A stretch of 64,000 nucleotides of DNA from Neoceratodus forsteri (lineage: Eukaryota; Chordata; Ceratodontiformes; Ceratodontidae). The notes beneath the pieces were generated by a model that did no database searches, was not told the DNA's origin, and saw only the letters and a list, made by a program, of their open reading frames with translations. The translations under genes were made by a program, and so were the position numbers. The stretch lies in the NCBI GenBank assembly GCA_016271365.2, contig CM057456.1:887278001-887342000 (forward strand), read 5' to 3'. How positions within the stretch are numbered: position 1 is the stretch's first letter; each line of letters begins with the position of its first letter. Of the stretch, positions 22,980-35,241 are shown one piece after another.

Positions 22980-24665
22980 AGTGAACACACGCTGGGTTTC
23001 TCTGGCAAGCCTACAGGCAACTTAGGAACACATGTGAAAATTCACTTCAGAATGCCAAGCGCGCCCATTTCAGGGCACATCAAACTGAGCACCTCTGCAA
23101 CCCGAAAGAATTCTGGAAGCAGGTGAACTTCCTCATTAAAGGCAAATCCTCTGAGGCTCCTAGCTTCCTTAATGGCCAAAGCACTGTCTTCTCTGACCCT
23201 TCAACCATTGCCGCTGGATTTAGTGAGTTCTTTACTGACCTGCATAGATATCTAGTGCTCTTTACCAATACCCTTGCCTCCCCTCTCCTTCCTACCCCCA
23301 CCAGTGGACACTGGTGCTCACCCAGCCTTTCACTTTAATTTTGCCAACCGCAAGGAAGCATGCCAACTTCTTGTTAACCTAAAAGTGATTAGCTCCCCAG
23401 GTCACGATACCCTCAAACCCGAGTTTCTCAAATTAAGGGCTGCAGCCCATGCCCATCCAATTCACAACCTGTTTAACCAGTCCTTCCTCATGGGGTCCAT
23501 CCCTGATAAATGGAAGGTAGTCATGGTCACCCCAATCCACAAGGGTGGAGTCAACGCAGCTGTTGAGAATTATAGATCTATTTCTATTCTCTATCCACTG
23601 GCTGAAATCCAAGAGTGACTACTCTACAACTACCTACAGGATTACCTGGACCTTTACCACCACCTCACAATTTTCCAGCATGGGTTCAGGAAAAACCACA
23701 GTACCCTCACAGCCTTAAAAAAAGTTTCATCTGACCATTCCATGCTATGGACCAAGGCCTTGCCTTCAGTGCTATCTTTGTCAATTTGACTAAGGTATTT
23801 GACTTGGTCAACCACAGTCTCCTGCTATGGAAGTTACTCTCTCTTGGCCTTGACTCTAGCACCTTAACTTGGCTCCAAAATTACCTTACAGACTACACAC
23901 AAAGGGTCAAGTGGTCCACATTTCTCTCAGACCTCAGACCTATAATCCATGGTGTGCTTCAAGGCTCCATTGTGGGCCTGTTACTATTCTCCTTCTTTAT
24001 TAATGAATTACCAATTAACTGTGGTGGGGCCTCTGTGCACTTCTGTGTGGATAATGCTATTGTTTACTGCTCCTCATCTGACATCGGCTGACTCAACAGT
24101 ATGCTCACATCAGACTTCTAAACTCTTGAAGGCTGGTTCCTAGATAACCAACTAGTCCTCAATACTAAAAAACAAACAAATGTATGCTGTTCTCCAACCC
24201 ATCCTTCACACCTCATCCCTACCCCTCTCTTGCGATACTCTCCCATAATGGTGATGCCCTTGAATCTGCCCAATCTTTTAAATATCTGGGTGTCACCTTA
24301 GACACTTCACTTTCCCTGGACACCCATGTCACACTCCTAACTAAGGCACTAAACCGGAAGCTAGGCTTGCTTTATCACCTCCGTCCCTTCCTCTCTTTGG
24401 CTTCTTGCCATAAGATCACTGTCACCACCCTTCTCCCCCCTCCTTACTTATGGCACCTACTACTACTCATAACCAACTCAACCATCCTCTCTCACATCAA
24501 ACAGACTTATTATAGGGTGGGAAGGTTTGCCTTAGGGGCCAATGCCCATCACCACCACTGTGATATCCTCTCTTCTGTGGGCTGGCTATTGTATGAATCA
24601 AAACTCCAGTATGTCACCTTGAGTTTAGTGTATAAAGTGGTCCACCATTACACCCCCCCATCTTG
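22980..24665 (+). pseudogene. LINE ORF2 remnant (reverse transcriptase and C-terminal region)
   Basis: The reading starts with a linker RQLRNTCENSLQNAKRAHF followed by PKEFWKQVNFLIKGKSSEAP. Next is the RT: PGHDTLKPEFLKLRA..HPIHNLFNQSFLMGSIPDKWK, VTPIHKGG..AAVENYRSIS, then FSAIFVNLTKVFDLVNHSLLLWKL and HGVLQGSIVGLLLFSFFINELP. The catalytic YADD box is replaced by CVDN, so the enzyme cannot be active. The C-terminal frame (24184-24669) has SFKYLGVTLDTSLSLDTHV...LGLLYHLRPFLS and GWLLYESKLQYVTLSLVYKVVHH. Several stops and frameshifts separate the pieces. Confidence 0.85.
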
Positions 24666-25139
24666 GTGAACTTATTCAGCTCCAGCACCCCTACATGCTC
24701 TAAGGCCTGCCTTCCTCCCACTTCTCATAATGCTCAAATCCTGGTTAGCTGTGGGTAGGATATCATTTGCCTTCTTGGCAGTGTCTTACTGGAACTCCCT
24801 ATCACATTCTACTTTGTGCTGCTTTTCTCTCCCTCAGTTCCACTCCTCCCTATTACTCCACCTCTCTGCCTCTTCACTTTGTTCCTGCTTCCAATGACTC
24901 ATGATTCTACATTCCAAACATCATATAATAGGTATTCACACTGTATGAACTTCCTATGTATATGTAATTTGTAAGTGTAACTGTAAATGATGTAATTGTA
25001 ATTGTAAATGATGTAAATGTAACCATTGTACCTGCCATGTCATTGTCATTGTACTGCACTTCCCAGGTCGCCCCTGAAAAAGGGACTGTACTGTCTCAGT
25101 GGGCTCACCTGGTTACCAAAATTCAAATAAATAATATAA

Positions 25140-25171
25140 ATAAATAAATGAATGAATGAATGAATGAATGA
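25140..25171 (+). repeat. (ATAA)n/(AATG)n microsatellite at the LINE 3' end
   Basis: TAAATAAA changes into six to seven copies of AATG, ending at the LINE/gypsy junction. This is the LINE's simple-repeat tail. Confidence 0.85.
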
Positions 25172-26870
25172 GGAATCGGAATAGGATAGTTTCTGGACTC
25201 AGCTGGAGGAGGTCCATGTCTGAGCAGGACTTTCCATTGTTATCTGAGTTCCCAGGGTGCTACTTGTTGGATGTTGGAGATGCCAGTTTGGATATCAGTG
25301 AGACACCAGGCAAGACTGTGGTTAGTGATACTGTACTAGGGGTAAAGAATCAAACAAGAAGAGGCCTATGTAGAGTCTGAAGGGACTATTTCTTTTTCTG
25401 TTCCATCTGTATCTAGTAACAGTATTATTCAAGACAGTACTGACTGGGGTAAGCTTCAAGCTGGGGATGCTTCTGTTGTTAAGTTAATCCAATATGTGAA
25501 TGCTAAAGAAGTGTGGAAGTTAATGGTGGGGTGGGTGTGAAGCAGTTCTCTTGGTATGAAGTAAAAAGGGTGCTCTTTACCACATGAGGCCGAATCCTCA
25601 TACCCAGAAAGTGGATGCCCAGGTAATGGTGCCAGATGTCTACCAGAAGCAGATGATGGAGGCTATGCACTCCAGTCCCTCTGAGCATCTGAGCCATGGC
25701 AGTTTGTTGGCTCAGTTAACACCTTCTTACTACTGGCCTGGTATATACAGACAGGTGGTGGCCTATATTAGTACCTGTCTTGTGTGCACAGTAGTAGAGG
25801 TTCCTGCTGGGAATAGAAGGTACTGTATCTGTACAGCAGAGGTGCTGGTAATTTGGGAGTGAAAAGGGAGTACCAAAAGGAAGGGGTCACAATGGAGAAA
25901 AGACAGTGCCCTTGGAAGAGGGGAAACCTCCCACTCAGGTTACATGGTACCAGATGGTAACAGTCCTTGGTAACACACTTTAACTCTCAGATTGCTGAGA
26001 TGACCCTTTGCTATGTTTCAAGATTATAGTAATAGAAAATGTGAAAGAAGTTATGAAATGGTTTGGCTCCTTCCATTTCTGCAAGTGTGAGATTAAACTC
26101 ACTGAGTGGTACCCATGTAAAAGCAAGTAAAGAACAAAAATCTATCCTCCAGTTAAGTTAGGTATTTGTGTAAAACACCTTGTGTCCTCTAATGTTTTAC
26201 TGGTTACAGTATTGTAGAAGGGTGTCCCAGGCTATCACCCAAGAGAGGACATAGGGACTAAAGGGGAGACTCCCAGGGGGACTTCATTTATTGGTGAGTT
26301 AGTATGCTGGGTTTTGCATTCCTGTACTGGGGTCCCTGGGAATAGGATTCCTGTTGTGGGAGAGTAGGAGTCTCTTTTTTTCCCTTTTTAGTACCCTGAC
26401 AACATTGGTAGCCAGACTTGAGGAAACTGTTAAGTTCCATAGCTTCGGATATCATGGTGGTGGGTCTGTGTTTAGACCAGCTGGTGATGGAAAATGGTAA
26501 AAATGTGTTTCCTCATGGAGAGTCTAAGCCTCTGGCACTTTGCTATATAAAAATCATAACACTTGAATGTCCTACTTGAATGTGGTAGGAAGGTTTAATG
26601 TGAATCCTGCTCCATGGTACCATGTTGTTCCCCTCAGGTGTTCCAGATTGTTAGAATATGGGGCTGGGAATGCTGGATAGTTTCTAGGAAGTGAAGTCCA
26701 GGCATTAAGGTCTCATATTCCTGTGGTAGTTATGTTCTTATTTAGACCGTGCAGGGCTTGACCCAGAGAATATGTTATCATCAAAAAACTGATGTGAGTT
26801 GTGAGATGTTAGAAAAAGGAAATTCTCCCTGTCAGTTTGTCAGGGTGATTTCCCTCTTAATAGGGGGGTA
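25172..26870 (+). pseudogene. Gypsy pol remnant (integrase zinc-binding domain)
   Basis: The interior remnant of the gypsy element. The frame at 25584-25862 reads VMVPDVYQKQMMEAMHSSPSEH followed by a conserved YYWPGIYRQVVAYISTCLVC. The H-x5-H and C-x2-C residues together with YYWPG form the integrase N-terminal zinc finger (HHCC) of Ty3/gypsy elements. The catalytic DDE core downstream is not recognisable because of frame decay. The region ends with a polypurine tract TAGGGGGG just before the right LTR at 26871. Gag, protease, RT and RNase H are missing. Confidence 0.75.
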
Positions 26871-28140
26871 TGTGATGGGGGCAGGTAGTGCCCCCATCAC
26901 TGGTTTTTGAAGGGTTCTCCCCCTTCTTAGGGCATTATGCATCAGATCTTGAAGGCTCCTTCTGGTTTTTTTTCAGCCAGGTATTGGAAACGTTCTAGTG
27001 ACCAGAGAAAATGAATTTAAGAAATTCACTTACCTGCATCCACATCCTCTTTCTTCTCTTTAACCGTCCTGTTTCTTTGCCTCCCTGTGGGTTGGCCACC
27101 CACAGTATCACCTTTCTTCTTTCTTCTCTCTCCTCTGCTTCAGGGCCATGTGTAGTATAGAGAATATCCACACTGCCTTTGAGGCTGAACAACTCAGCAG
27201 GCAGTACTCAGAGGTTAATACTTCCTACTTTACAGTTCTAGCCCCAGTATTTAAAAAGAAAATGGGCATTTGCAGACTCAGCCAGAGTCAGTCACAAAAA
27301 AAAACTTTCTCCCCCCTCCCCACTTCCTCTCCTCCTATGTTTGCACAGCAAAGTCAAAAGCACATAACAGTTTACGTTTCTGCCCTGTCCTCTCCTTGCT
27401 TTTATATGACAAGTTTTGTAAATAATGAAGAGCAACAAACTGAAGGCAAAGACTGAGTTCATAAACACAGGCTGTCCTTAGAGATAATGCTTTAAAAGCA
27501 CATAGCCAGCCTGGTTTGTTTCTGTTTGTAGGCTTTCTGTCTACAAATGACCTTGTAATTTAATAATACACAATTTCTTTTTCATAAGCATTTAGAACAT
27601 TTGGTTTAAAACATAAAAAGGGTCAAATAACATAACTTCTAAAAGTACAAACTCACCAAACAAATGTTCTGGCCCCATTGATTATTTTCCTAGTCTCTCT
27701 ATGAGGAGGGAGTGGCCATGTTTTCACTATACTTATATGTTTGCAAAAAAGGGTAACACGTAAGGGGTGAAGTTTGGGGATTGCCTGGGTAGAACCCAAC
27801 TCATTAAAGTTTTTCTGAAGAATACTGTGATATACAAAATTGTAAATGTGTAAATAAAGGAAGGCTGATTGATCATTGTAAACGGCCACTAAAATGCGAT
27901 TTGTCTCAATGTTTCAAAGTATTGTAATTTTGAAGTATTTGTATAATTAGTAAACAGGACTGATCATGTGACTCCATCCCAGGTGTATATAAACCAGGTT
28001 ATTTGAAAGAGGTTCAGCTCAGATCCAGCAGAAGTTGCAGTACCAGCTCCCAGGTCTGTCTCCTAAATGCTGAAGGGAGTAGGTCTGATTGTCTGCCCTA
28101 AAAAGAGGTTTGAGTTATGCCAGTGTATATGAAGTTTCTT
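26871..28140 (+). repeat. Right LTR of the gypsy element
   Basis: Starts TGTGATGGGGGCAGGTAG immediately after the polypurine tract and aligns with the left LTR for about 1.06 kb. It then continues into a part lost from the left copy, including a TATA box. The 3' boundary is uncertain because Penelope coding sequence begins at about 28143-28150. Confidence 0.8.
27984..27996 (+). promoter_or_regulatory. Probable TATA box of the gypsy LTR
   Basis: GTGTATATAAACC lies about 1.1 kb into the right LTR and is followed about 25-35 bases later by a pyrimidine/purine-mixed region suited to a start site. This is the expected place for an LTR promoter. Function is inferred only. Confidence 0.55.
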
Positions 28141-28142
28141 GC

Positions 28143-28550
28143 CAATAAGACTTGTGAGCTCATGTCCTCCTCGGACTGTGTGGTTATATCACAAAACAGA
28201 CAATTCAAGGTGCAAGGGAGTTAACATGCACATCACAACATGTTGTTTATTTCATTCAGTGCATGAGATGTCCACAAACAGGTTATGTTGGAGAGACACG
28301 CCAACAGCTCCACACTAGGATGAACTAGCACAGACATACTATTAAAACAAAGCAAACTGAAAAACCAGTGGGGCACCACTTCTCCCAGTCTGACTACTCA
28401 ATTTCAGATATGTCAGTAATGATCTTAAAAGGAAATCTTGAAAACACACAACAGAGACGAGCTTTTGAGATTAAACTTATTTTACATCTCAATATGGTAG
28501 CAGATGGGATGAACGTTGATCTGGATTTCATGGGACATTACAGAAACTGA
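28143..28550 (+). pseudogene. Penelope GIY-YIG endonuclease domain
   Basis: Penelope-like elements encode an RT followed by a GIY-YIG nuclease; this is the nuclease part. The translation begins KTCELMSSSDCVVISQN, has a frameshift, then LTCTSQHVVYFIQCMRCPQT and GYVGETRQQLHTRMN. The VVYFIQC..C and GYVGETRQ segments match the GIY-YIG core with its tyrosine and conserved Arg-bearing helix. A TAG follows TRMN (28327-28329); after it the frame continues HRHTIK...KPVGHHFSQSDYS..DMSVMILKGN and EIKLILHLN. One frameshift and one stop make it a pseudogene. No RT domain remains upstream. Confidence 0.82.
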
Positions 28551-29253
28551 CATCCACAGACCTCTTCTTCTTCAGACTGGCATATTATAGGACTTCAGCA
28601 TGTGTGGGATGTGGGTGTGTGTGTGTATGTATGTGTGTGGGTATGTGCTGTGAGGTACGTGATATAACAGGTCTGGAGCTTGCTGTCACATTGAGGTAGG
28701 CCTCTATTTAGATACATGGAGTTACAGTGTGTTACTACTCTTACTTCACACACATAATGAATATCAATTCCTCCTTACTTTTTATCTTCGCCCGGGAGTG
28801 GGGTTGATTCCGTTGCACCATATTCAGATTACCTAGCCTGTTACTGTACATACAGGAGTGTTATCATAGACTGTCACATATTTTTTTAACTCTGTACATA
28901 TTGGAGTGTGAGATCTCATTTGAATGGGGGTCCTAGACAGATCTTTTTACATTACGCTAATATTGTAATGATTTGTGGAAATGTAGGTATGTTAGACCTC
29001 TGGTCTTACACACATACTTGATATTTACTTCTAGTTACCTTATCCTGAGGAGGGTGGCAGTTTTATTTCATTGTAGTTCTATCCAGAATCCTTGGAAATA
29101 TTACTACGCAGATAGGAGAATGGTTAAATAGTGTTTTTGCTCTGTAGGTATTAGGATACATGAGCCCTTTCACTTGGGATTTCATGACAAGTTGTATTCC
29201 TTTGGGGAACAATTGCAGTGACTGATGTGAATAAAGGTTCATTAGGAGAGAGC

Positions 29254-29307
<54 letters not shown>
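29254..29307. repeat. (GT)n(GA)n microsatellite
   Basis: About 22 GT units followed by about six GA units, inside the Penelope 3' region. Confidence 0.95.
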
Positions 29308-30245
29308 TATCTCCTTAAAGCTAGTTTTCCCCCCCACATTATGGGGATGTGGGGTGGGGTAGGGTGTATTGTTTGTGTGAGAAGGAGGAGAGAAATTACA
29401 TTTTTATCTCTTTTTCAGATTCCTTAGAGACTTCTGGTACAACAAGTTGTTAAATTCTCAGTGTATATTGACATCAGTACACATCAGCCTACATGGTCTC
29501 AATTCCTTGGTGGTCCTCAACATGAGTTTTTTTGTTTTACACTAAAACTGTCAATTTATATTTAAATTATCATTTATAAGGCCCTGTCACTATGCTAGAG
29601 GTTTTTGAAGTTTATGAGGCATGATATCTAGCTGGAGAGTACAGCAGGGTGACAGGTCCAGCAAGTTTTACACATCATACAGTGTGCACTGATGTTTTTA
29701 AGACAACTTTACTGGTAATTTCTTGTCTATAATGCATACATTGAAATGTCTTGGAGTCCTAAGACAATCTTAGTATGTCTTTAATCTGGGTGGGGGTTGC
29801 TTTTCAGTAATCACATCTTTATACACACTGTGACACTCATAGCTTGATTTAAGAGTCATCTGCTCCAGCAGTGTTATCTTATATCAATTAAATTTATATG
29901 CAGTGGGATTCTTTGTATGTGTTTTGCACCAAGCACCTTTGACCCTGGGACCTTCCTGGCTGAAGGTAATATGGTACTGTTAAACTTCTCTGACATCATC
30001 ATCTGTATTTTTTAAATGAGTATTTTAAACCAGTGTGGATTTTTTCTGTTTTTTCTGCATGATCTAGCTATTAAAAGTATTGTTTTTTTCTAAACAACTG
30101 CCATTAGCTTCTGAAGAAGGACTGGTTGGTCCGAAAGCTAGAGCACTTTGTTCTTGTTGTTACATCTATGTTGGTCCATTAAAAGGTATCAAATATTTTG
30201 CTTCTGGATCTGTTCTTGCACAGACCAATACGGCAAATACTAAAT

Positions 30246-33200
30246 CTAGATTTTGCCAGTAAATCTTTAATTGAGTTACCACTCCAGCTGTCAAATGACT
30301 TTAAATGAAATGAACTTTGAATTTACACATTGAAAGAAAAGTAAAGAAATGCCTGTGAATTTCTGCTATATGAGGAGAACTGTGCATTTTTTGAACTTTG
30401 ATCTGAAAATAAAACTACACAACTGTGTTTTTAAGTGCAAATGGGCATCCTCCTTCTTTCAATTCACACATCCCTACTAAAATCCACTCAGTTCTCAGAT
30501 AACCAGTGGGCGTGGCATGGAATGTAGTTGTCTGAGACAAAACTGTAGGAACAAGTCCTAAATTGCAAAACTATTTTATAATAATTATACTATTTTATAA
30601 TATCTAGTTATTAGTATTTAATTGTACTATTAGACTGTGGTATATTTTGGGATGTAATACTAAGGCAACTGGTTTTAACTCCAAAGGTGTTTGGCTTTTA
30701 AATCTGCCTGCATGGACTCAAAGAAAAAAAATATCATCTGCAGTTTGAATTTCACCTTTGACCCAATGAAGTGAAGGGCATCTTCAAGACTCTGGGATGA
30801 GCTAGCTATGGGATGGTACAGTGATCAAAGAGGTCAAAATCTCCATGACAACCATCAGAGGTTTGCTTAAGCTGCTTGAGTGGAAAACTTCAATGCATCT
30901 TTTACTATTGAAAAGACCTTTGTTTGCTGCGGTCGAAATTATGATGCTACCACAAAATGAACAACAGCATTTGATAGCTGATGTTTTGAAGTATTACAGG
31001 ACTGAAATTCTGGAATGCAACTTGGGAAACAAATACGTTATTTACAAAAATGTCCTGTATTAAAAGAGTTTTGGAGATAACATACTCTTGTCTGATCTTA
31101 AATGAGAGCTTGTATCATGTGACATCCCAAAATATAACTTTTATGTGTGCAAGTTGTTGCAGGGTCGAAATATGTTGTTTGAAAGTTCTGTAAACTGTCT
31201 TGACTAACAAACTGTCACTAAGTGATTAAAGAGTTCCAAGCTGAAACAAAGGAAAAAACTTTTCCAAGGAGATTCTATGCTCTTTATGAACTTTCTAAAG
31301 ACAGATTTGGATGAAAGATACCTTATTTTGAAGCATCAGAAGTAAGATGATTATTTTATTTTTAAGAGATGTTGCTAAAAAAACAATGTTATAACCACTA
31401 TTAGCTTATCTTAAAAAACTATTTGCCACAGAGACATGAGATATTTCAAAATGCTGCCCTTGATGAGCTAAGTTTGAAATGTTTGTTTTGAGACTGTATC
31501 TGAATGCAGTCAATAACTAGAGAGAAAATTAACTTTAATGTTACAACTTTCAAAGCTGAGAGACCTTGGAAAGAGGGGAGGTCCCAAGGAAGAGGGACTA
31601 GCCACCCCTACCTCATTTGCAAGAGCCAATCAGAACTAATGAAATGATGTCATGATGATGCCCTGGTCACAGACAGAACACCCCCCCCCTCACAGATACT
31701 TCTAGACTGCACTTGCAAAATAACTATTAGGTCCAGCACTTGTCTTAGCCGACAGGTGCTCATAGACTGGGGCTACCAGCCTCTTTTGATGCCACTCACC
31801 CCATAGAAGTCTGAAGCTGGGGGCCAATTACCTGAGCACACTGGCATTGGAGGCTAAGGGTCAATACACACTACCTCTCTGTGGATGTTACCTGGGGCTA
31901 TGCATACTAGAAATGTGGGATGCCCTCCCTAAATCCCCAGGGGAAGTGGGAAGCTTAGATTAAAACAATCTGTCAAACACCTATACTTTTCCCTCCCTCA
32001 GTTAAGTACTTTACTTTTTCTGTCACATAAAGTTGTTCTTTTCCTCTTCAGAAAAATCCTCAGTTGAAAGAAGGCAAATCCAAAAATCCAAATGAACTTT
32101 TCCCAGCCATAAAAACCTCTGAGCGCTGGTGAGCTCTTCACACACACAACAGTTTAGGGTGAAACAATCTCTTTTTCTTTCATTATAGATCGAAGCGTCA
32201 CTACGAATTACGGCATTATTTATAATTGGGATTAGAAAAGGATCTTGTAGAATTAAAACAAGCTTTCCATGTTTCTTAGCTCATTTTCAGACTGGTGTAT
32301 TACTGAGATTACTAACCACAGATGGAACTGCCAATAAACCACCAATCAGCTTGCTGGATTTCTTCTGTCTTTTCACAAACAGGCCAGTCAACAGATTGCA
32401 TCAATCACATAATGTTTATGAGAGGGAAATCGGAAAGTAGACTATACAGAATACACTCTGTGTACCACAAGTAATATAAGTAAAATAAATTAAATTACAT
32501 TAAATAACTAGTAATTATGTCAGCCATACTAGTCCACTAATACCAGGAACCATAAGTTAATCAAGGGTTTGCTCCTACAACAAAACCTGTTAACTACTTA
32601 AGGAAAGATCATTGGACTTGACCATCTGGCTAAGAGTACTAACTCACTTGGAGATTTAAGGCATTTGGTTTGGAGGTCCTACTTTGTGAAGGCATTGCTA
32701 ACTTTATTTCTTTTAAGTGCACCACCGCTGGCCAGTCATGTGCAACAAAAACAGATCTACACCAATTCCATGGCTGGGTACCCAGTAACACTCCAGGAGC
32801 TACTGTTAATTTTTTAAGTGTAAGTCACTGGATGGAGGGTAGTGCCCCCAGTACAGAAAGACACACATCAAAACTGTACTATGCTTGTGTGGTTTGTGGG
32901 CAGGCAGAGTTTGAGGGCTGAGCCAGAGAATGTACCTTACACCAGCCTCAGGTAAGTATTATTTTTGCTGCACCTTCTGACACATCAGAAGAACTGTCTT
33001 GTTGTTTAAACCAGATGGGCCCAGGAGGACAAAGAAGACCAGCCAACTACACACTCCCTTTCTCCATTTAGCATGACCTCCCCTAAATAAATGTGTTGCT
33101 TTTTTCTCTTTAAATTCATTGTCTTGCTATTTATTTTAGAACAGTTAAGTATATGATGTATGTAATTTGCCATTGCATTTCGGAGGTCCATGGGAGGAGT

Positions 33201-33532
33201 GCCCTGGGGGGAGGTGGGAGGTATTACGTCCCAGGGGATTGTACTGTACTGTACTGTCTCCAGACCCACTAAAACCTTTATCTCTAGGTGGAGGCAACTG
33301 TGTTAACTTTCTGTCTTAAACTGCTGGATATAAACCCCGTAACCAGGAGAGTAATGACACAGGCCCCTCAGTCTTGTGCAACCATAAGACAGGAGTAGTG
33401 ACTGTGCATTAATGTTGACACAGTAACATTTAAATCTTTTGTGTGCTGTTTAGTGATCCAGTGCAGATTCCTGCAGCTCTTATTTATGCCCCTCAGAGCT
33501 ACAATCCGCCTATTTTGTCCCTGCTGCCTGTT
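30246..33532. other. Unassigned sequence, no gene recognised
   Basis: Mostly AT-rich, with a GC-richer patch at 31550-31930 that contains a poly-C run. The frames at 30821-31063 and 32670-32921 are short and have no family motifs. The left member of a 41-bp direct repeat lies at 33298-33338. Confidence 0.45.
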
Positions 33533-34525
33533 GGGGTATGGTTAAAAACTGGACCTCCAGACCTGGACCAGACCAGATTGGTAAAATATGGACTGGTCAG
33601 TCTGGCTGAACTAGCTGGACTGGGCACAAGCTGTGCTAATATTGCTGGTTCAGCCACTCAGAATGGATGATCCAGTTTCTACCTATGTGGCTCAGTACTG
33701 TTCTGGTGGTTGGGTTTCAGACACCGATCTGGTCTGGTCCAGTCCTGATAATCTGGGTTCCATCCCTACATAGAATGGGTTGAAAACCATAACACCAGGA
33801 TCCAACTGGACCAGATAGGTGTTTAAAACCCAGACCGCCTGGACTGGACCAGACCACATAGTTAAAAGAAGGACCAGTCCATCCATCCAACCGTCCTTCC
33901 AGAGGTGCAACTTGTGTCTGTTCCAACTAAACCTGCCTATTCGGGTTTTACCAATCTGGTCTAGTCTGGGGTCCAGTTTTTACCAAGTCCCGTGAGGTTG
34001 GTACTGGTGCTGGCGCAGCAGCTACTCTGCCCGATTTACAACTGGAGCACTTAGCTGTGGTTTAGGGGCTCCTGCACATGTATTGATGACAAAATGGTGT
34101 TCAGCACCGAGTTCTCTCTGCTCTCATCTCCACTGCCTGTCTTGGGGCAAGGAAGCATTTAATTTATCCCATACCCAGTGGTACTCTGCGATGTCTGGTA
34201 TTGGCTGTGCTGCCTACCCTGGAGCCTGGGACCCAGTAATATTGCAGAATGCCAGACTTCACTTCATACTGGAGCTCTAGTTCCATGCTGCTCTGCATAC
34301 ATGGTGTAGCAATGACACTGGTGTCCATGACTTTTCCTTTCTTGGCCATGCTGCCAGCTTTCAGGGATCAGGAAGATCCAATCCAGGCTTTTTGCCTTTT
34401 TTCTGACCATCTTGGCTGACTCAATGCCATCTGGGGTAGGGAGTGGGGTCACTCATGATGCCCTGCCCTCTGGCTTGGGAAGCTCTGTGTTAACTTTCTG
34501 TCTTAAACTGCTGGATATAAACCCC
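33298..34525 (+). repeat. 41-bp direct repeat pair, 1187 bp apart
   Basis: The segments 33298-33338 and 34485-34525 are identical or nearly so and begin CTGTGTTAACTTTCTGTC. Each contains a TATA-like GGATATAAACCCC. Downstream sequence shows only weak resemblance. They could be parts of two LTR fragments or an old tandem duplication. Confidence 0.7.
33533..33990. mobile_element. MITE with long imperfect inverted repeats
   Basis: The left end (GGTTAAAAACTGGACC..CCAGACC.GGACCAGACCAGATTGG) is mirrored at the right end (CCAATCTGGTCTAGTCTGG and CCAGTTTTTACC). GGACCAGACC and its complement recur inside, so the arms can fold into several alternative hairpins. No coding capacity. Confidence 0.78.
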
Positions 34526-34903
34526 ATGTGGGCCCCCAATGTTGGGTAGAGGAGCTTACACAGGGGTTGTAAACTGCAATCCAGTTGGCAAGAGACATAC
34601 TGTATATTACAGGTTGCAAAGAAATCATGGCGATCTTAACTGAAATCCCTGATTATAGCTAAATGACATCCCTGTACCTGTCCAAAACACCTATACATCT
34701 CAATCTCTCAGCATTAAAAGTCATAGCACTGGCATTCAAACGTCATAGCAAATGGGCAGAATGTGTAGCACTTTATTATTGTAAAGAATAATATATCTAC
34801 CAATAGTGGGCCCCATATATTAGTGCTAAGGAATGTTTCTATCAAGATAGTTCAATTATTTAGTAGTTTGTGTGTTCAGAATAGCTGTAACATTTTTAAA
34901 AAC

Positions 34904-35241
34904 ATTCATACCTCTCAACTATCCCTGATTACGAGGGCCATCCCTCATTTTACCCCTTAAAATTGTTCTGTCCCTCATGGAATATGCTCTGTCCATAAAG
35001 ATAACGTGCTGTAAAATCAGGCTTTAAAGCAGAAATTCATAATGTTCTAAGATGATAAATCAAAAATAACCTTTTTTACAAGTAAACATAATGGTTTCCA
35101 TAAAGTTCTAAGCCTGTATCTTCATGTTTGGGGATGTGTTCCTTATTCTAAGAGTGTGTGTCCCGCATTGCTCATCATGCTGAGTGTCCCAGAATATCCA
35201 TGTCCCTCATTTCAGTGACAAAAGATTGAGAGGCATGATAG
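34904..35241. mobile_element. MITE with CATACCTCTCAA ends
   Basis: The left end CATACCTCTCAACTATCCCTG is mirrored by a right end that reads, on the other strand, CATGCCTCTCAATC. Just inside both ends lies a GAGGG..ATCCCTCAT or CCCTCAT segment. The target duplication is not clear. Confidence 0.7.

Larger units (their letters stand above)
22913..25171 (+). mobile_element. Jockey-superfamily (L2/Rex1-like) LINE inserted in the gypsy element
   Basis: Forward-strand LINE with RT, C-terminal region and 3' tail. The tail has CCTGAAAAAGGGAC, CTCACCTGGTTACC and an ATAA/AATG microsatellite, the same architecture as the tails at 820-895 and 8300-8388. The 5' end lies around 22913-22980 and is diverged; the endonuclease domain is absent. 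Gypsy sequence resumes downstream. Confidence 0.82.
20903..28140 (+). mobile_element. Ty3/gypsy LTR retrotransposon, decayed, with nested insertions
   Basis: Two copies of a long terminal repeat, both starting TGTGATGGGG.CAGGTAGTG, lie at 20903 and 26871. Immediately before the right copy is TTAATAGGGGGGTA, a polypurine tract. An integrase zinc-finger fragment lies between them at 25584-25862. Most of the interior has been lost: a LINE occupies 22913-25170 and the left LTR lacks its 3' part, leader, gag and most of pol. A Penelope copy sits in the left LTR. Flanking target duplications are not visible. Confidence 0.82.
28143..30245 (+). mobile_element. Penelope retroelement, 5'-truncated
   Basis: The 5' part encodes the C-terminal GIY-YIG domain (28143-28550). 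The 3' end at 30110-30240 has GAAGAAGGACTGGTTGGTCC, AGCACTTTGTTCTTG and TTGGTCCATTAAAAGGTAT, matching the reverse-strand copy at 21047-21150. Between them is about 1.5 kb of untranslated sequence including a GT microsatellite. The intervening region is assumed, not shown, to belong to the same insertion. Confidence 0.7.

Noticed and set aside
28191..28193. Right LTR end at ATATCACA, mirroring the LTR start TGTGAT
   Set aside because: Penelope coding sequence is already readable upstream from about 28143, so the LTR must end earlier or be interrupted.
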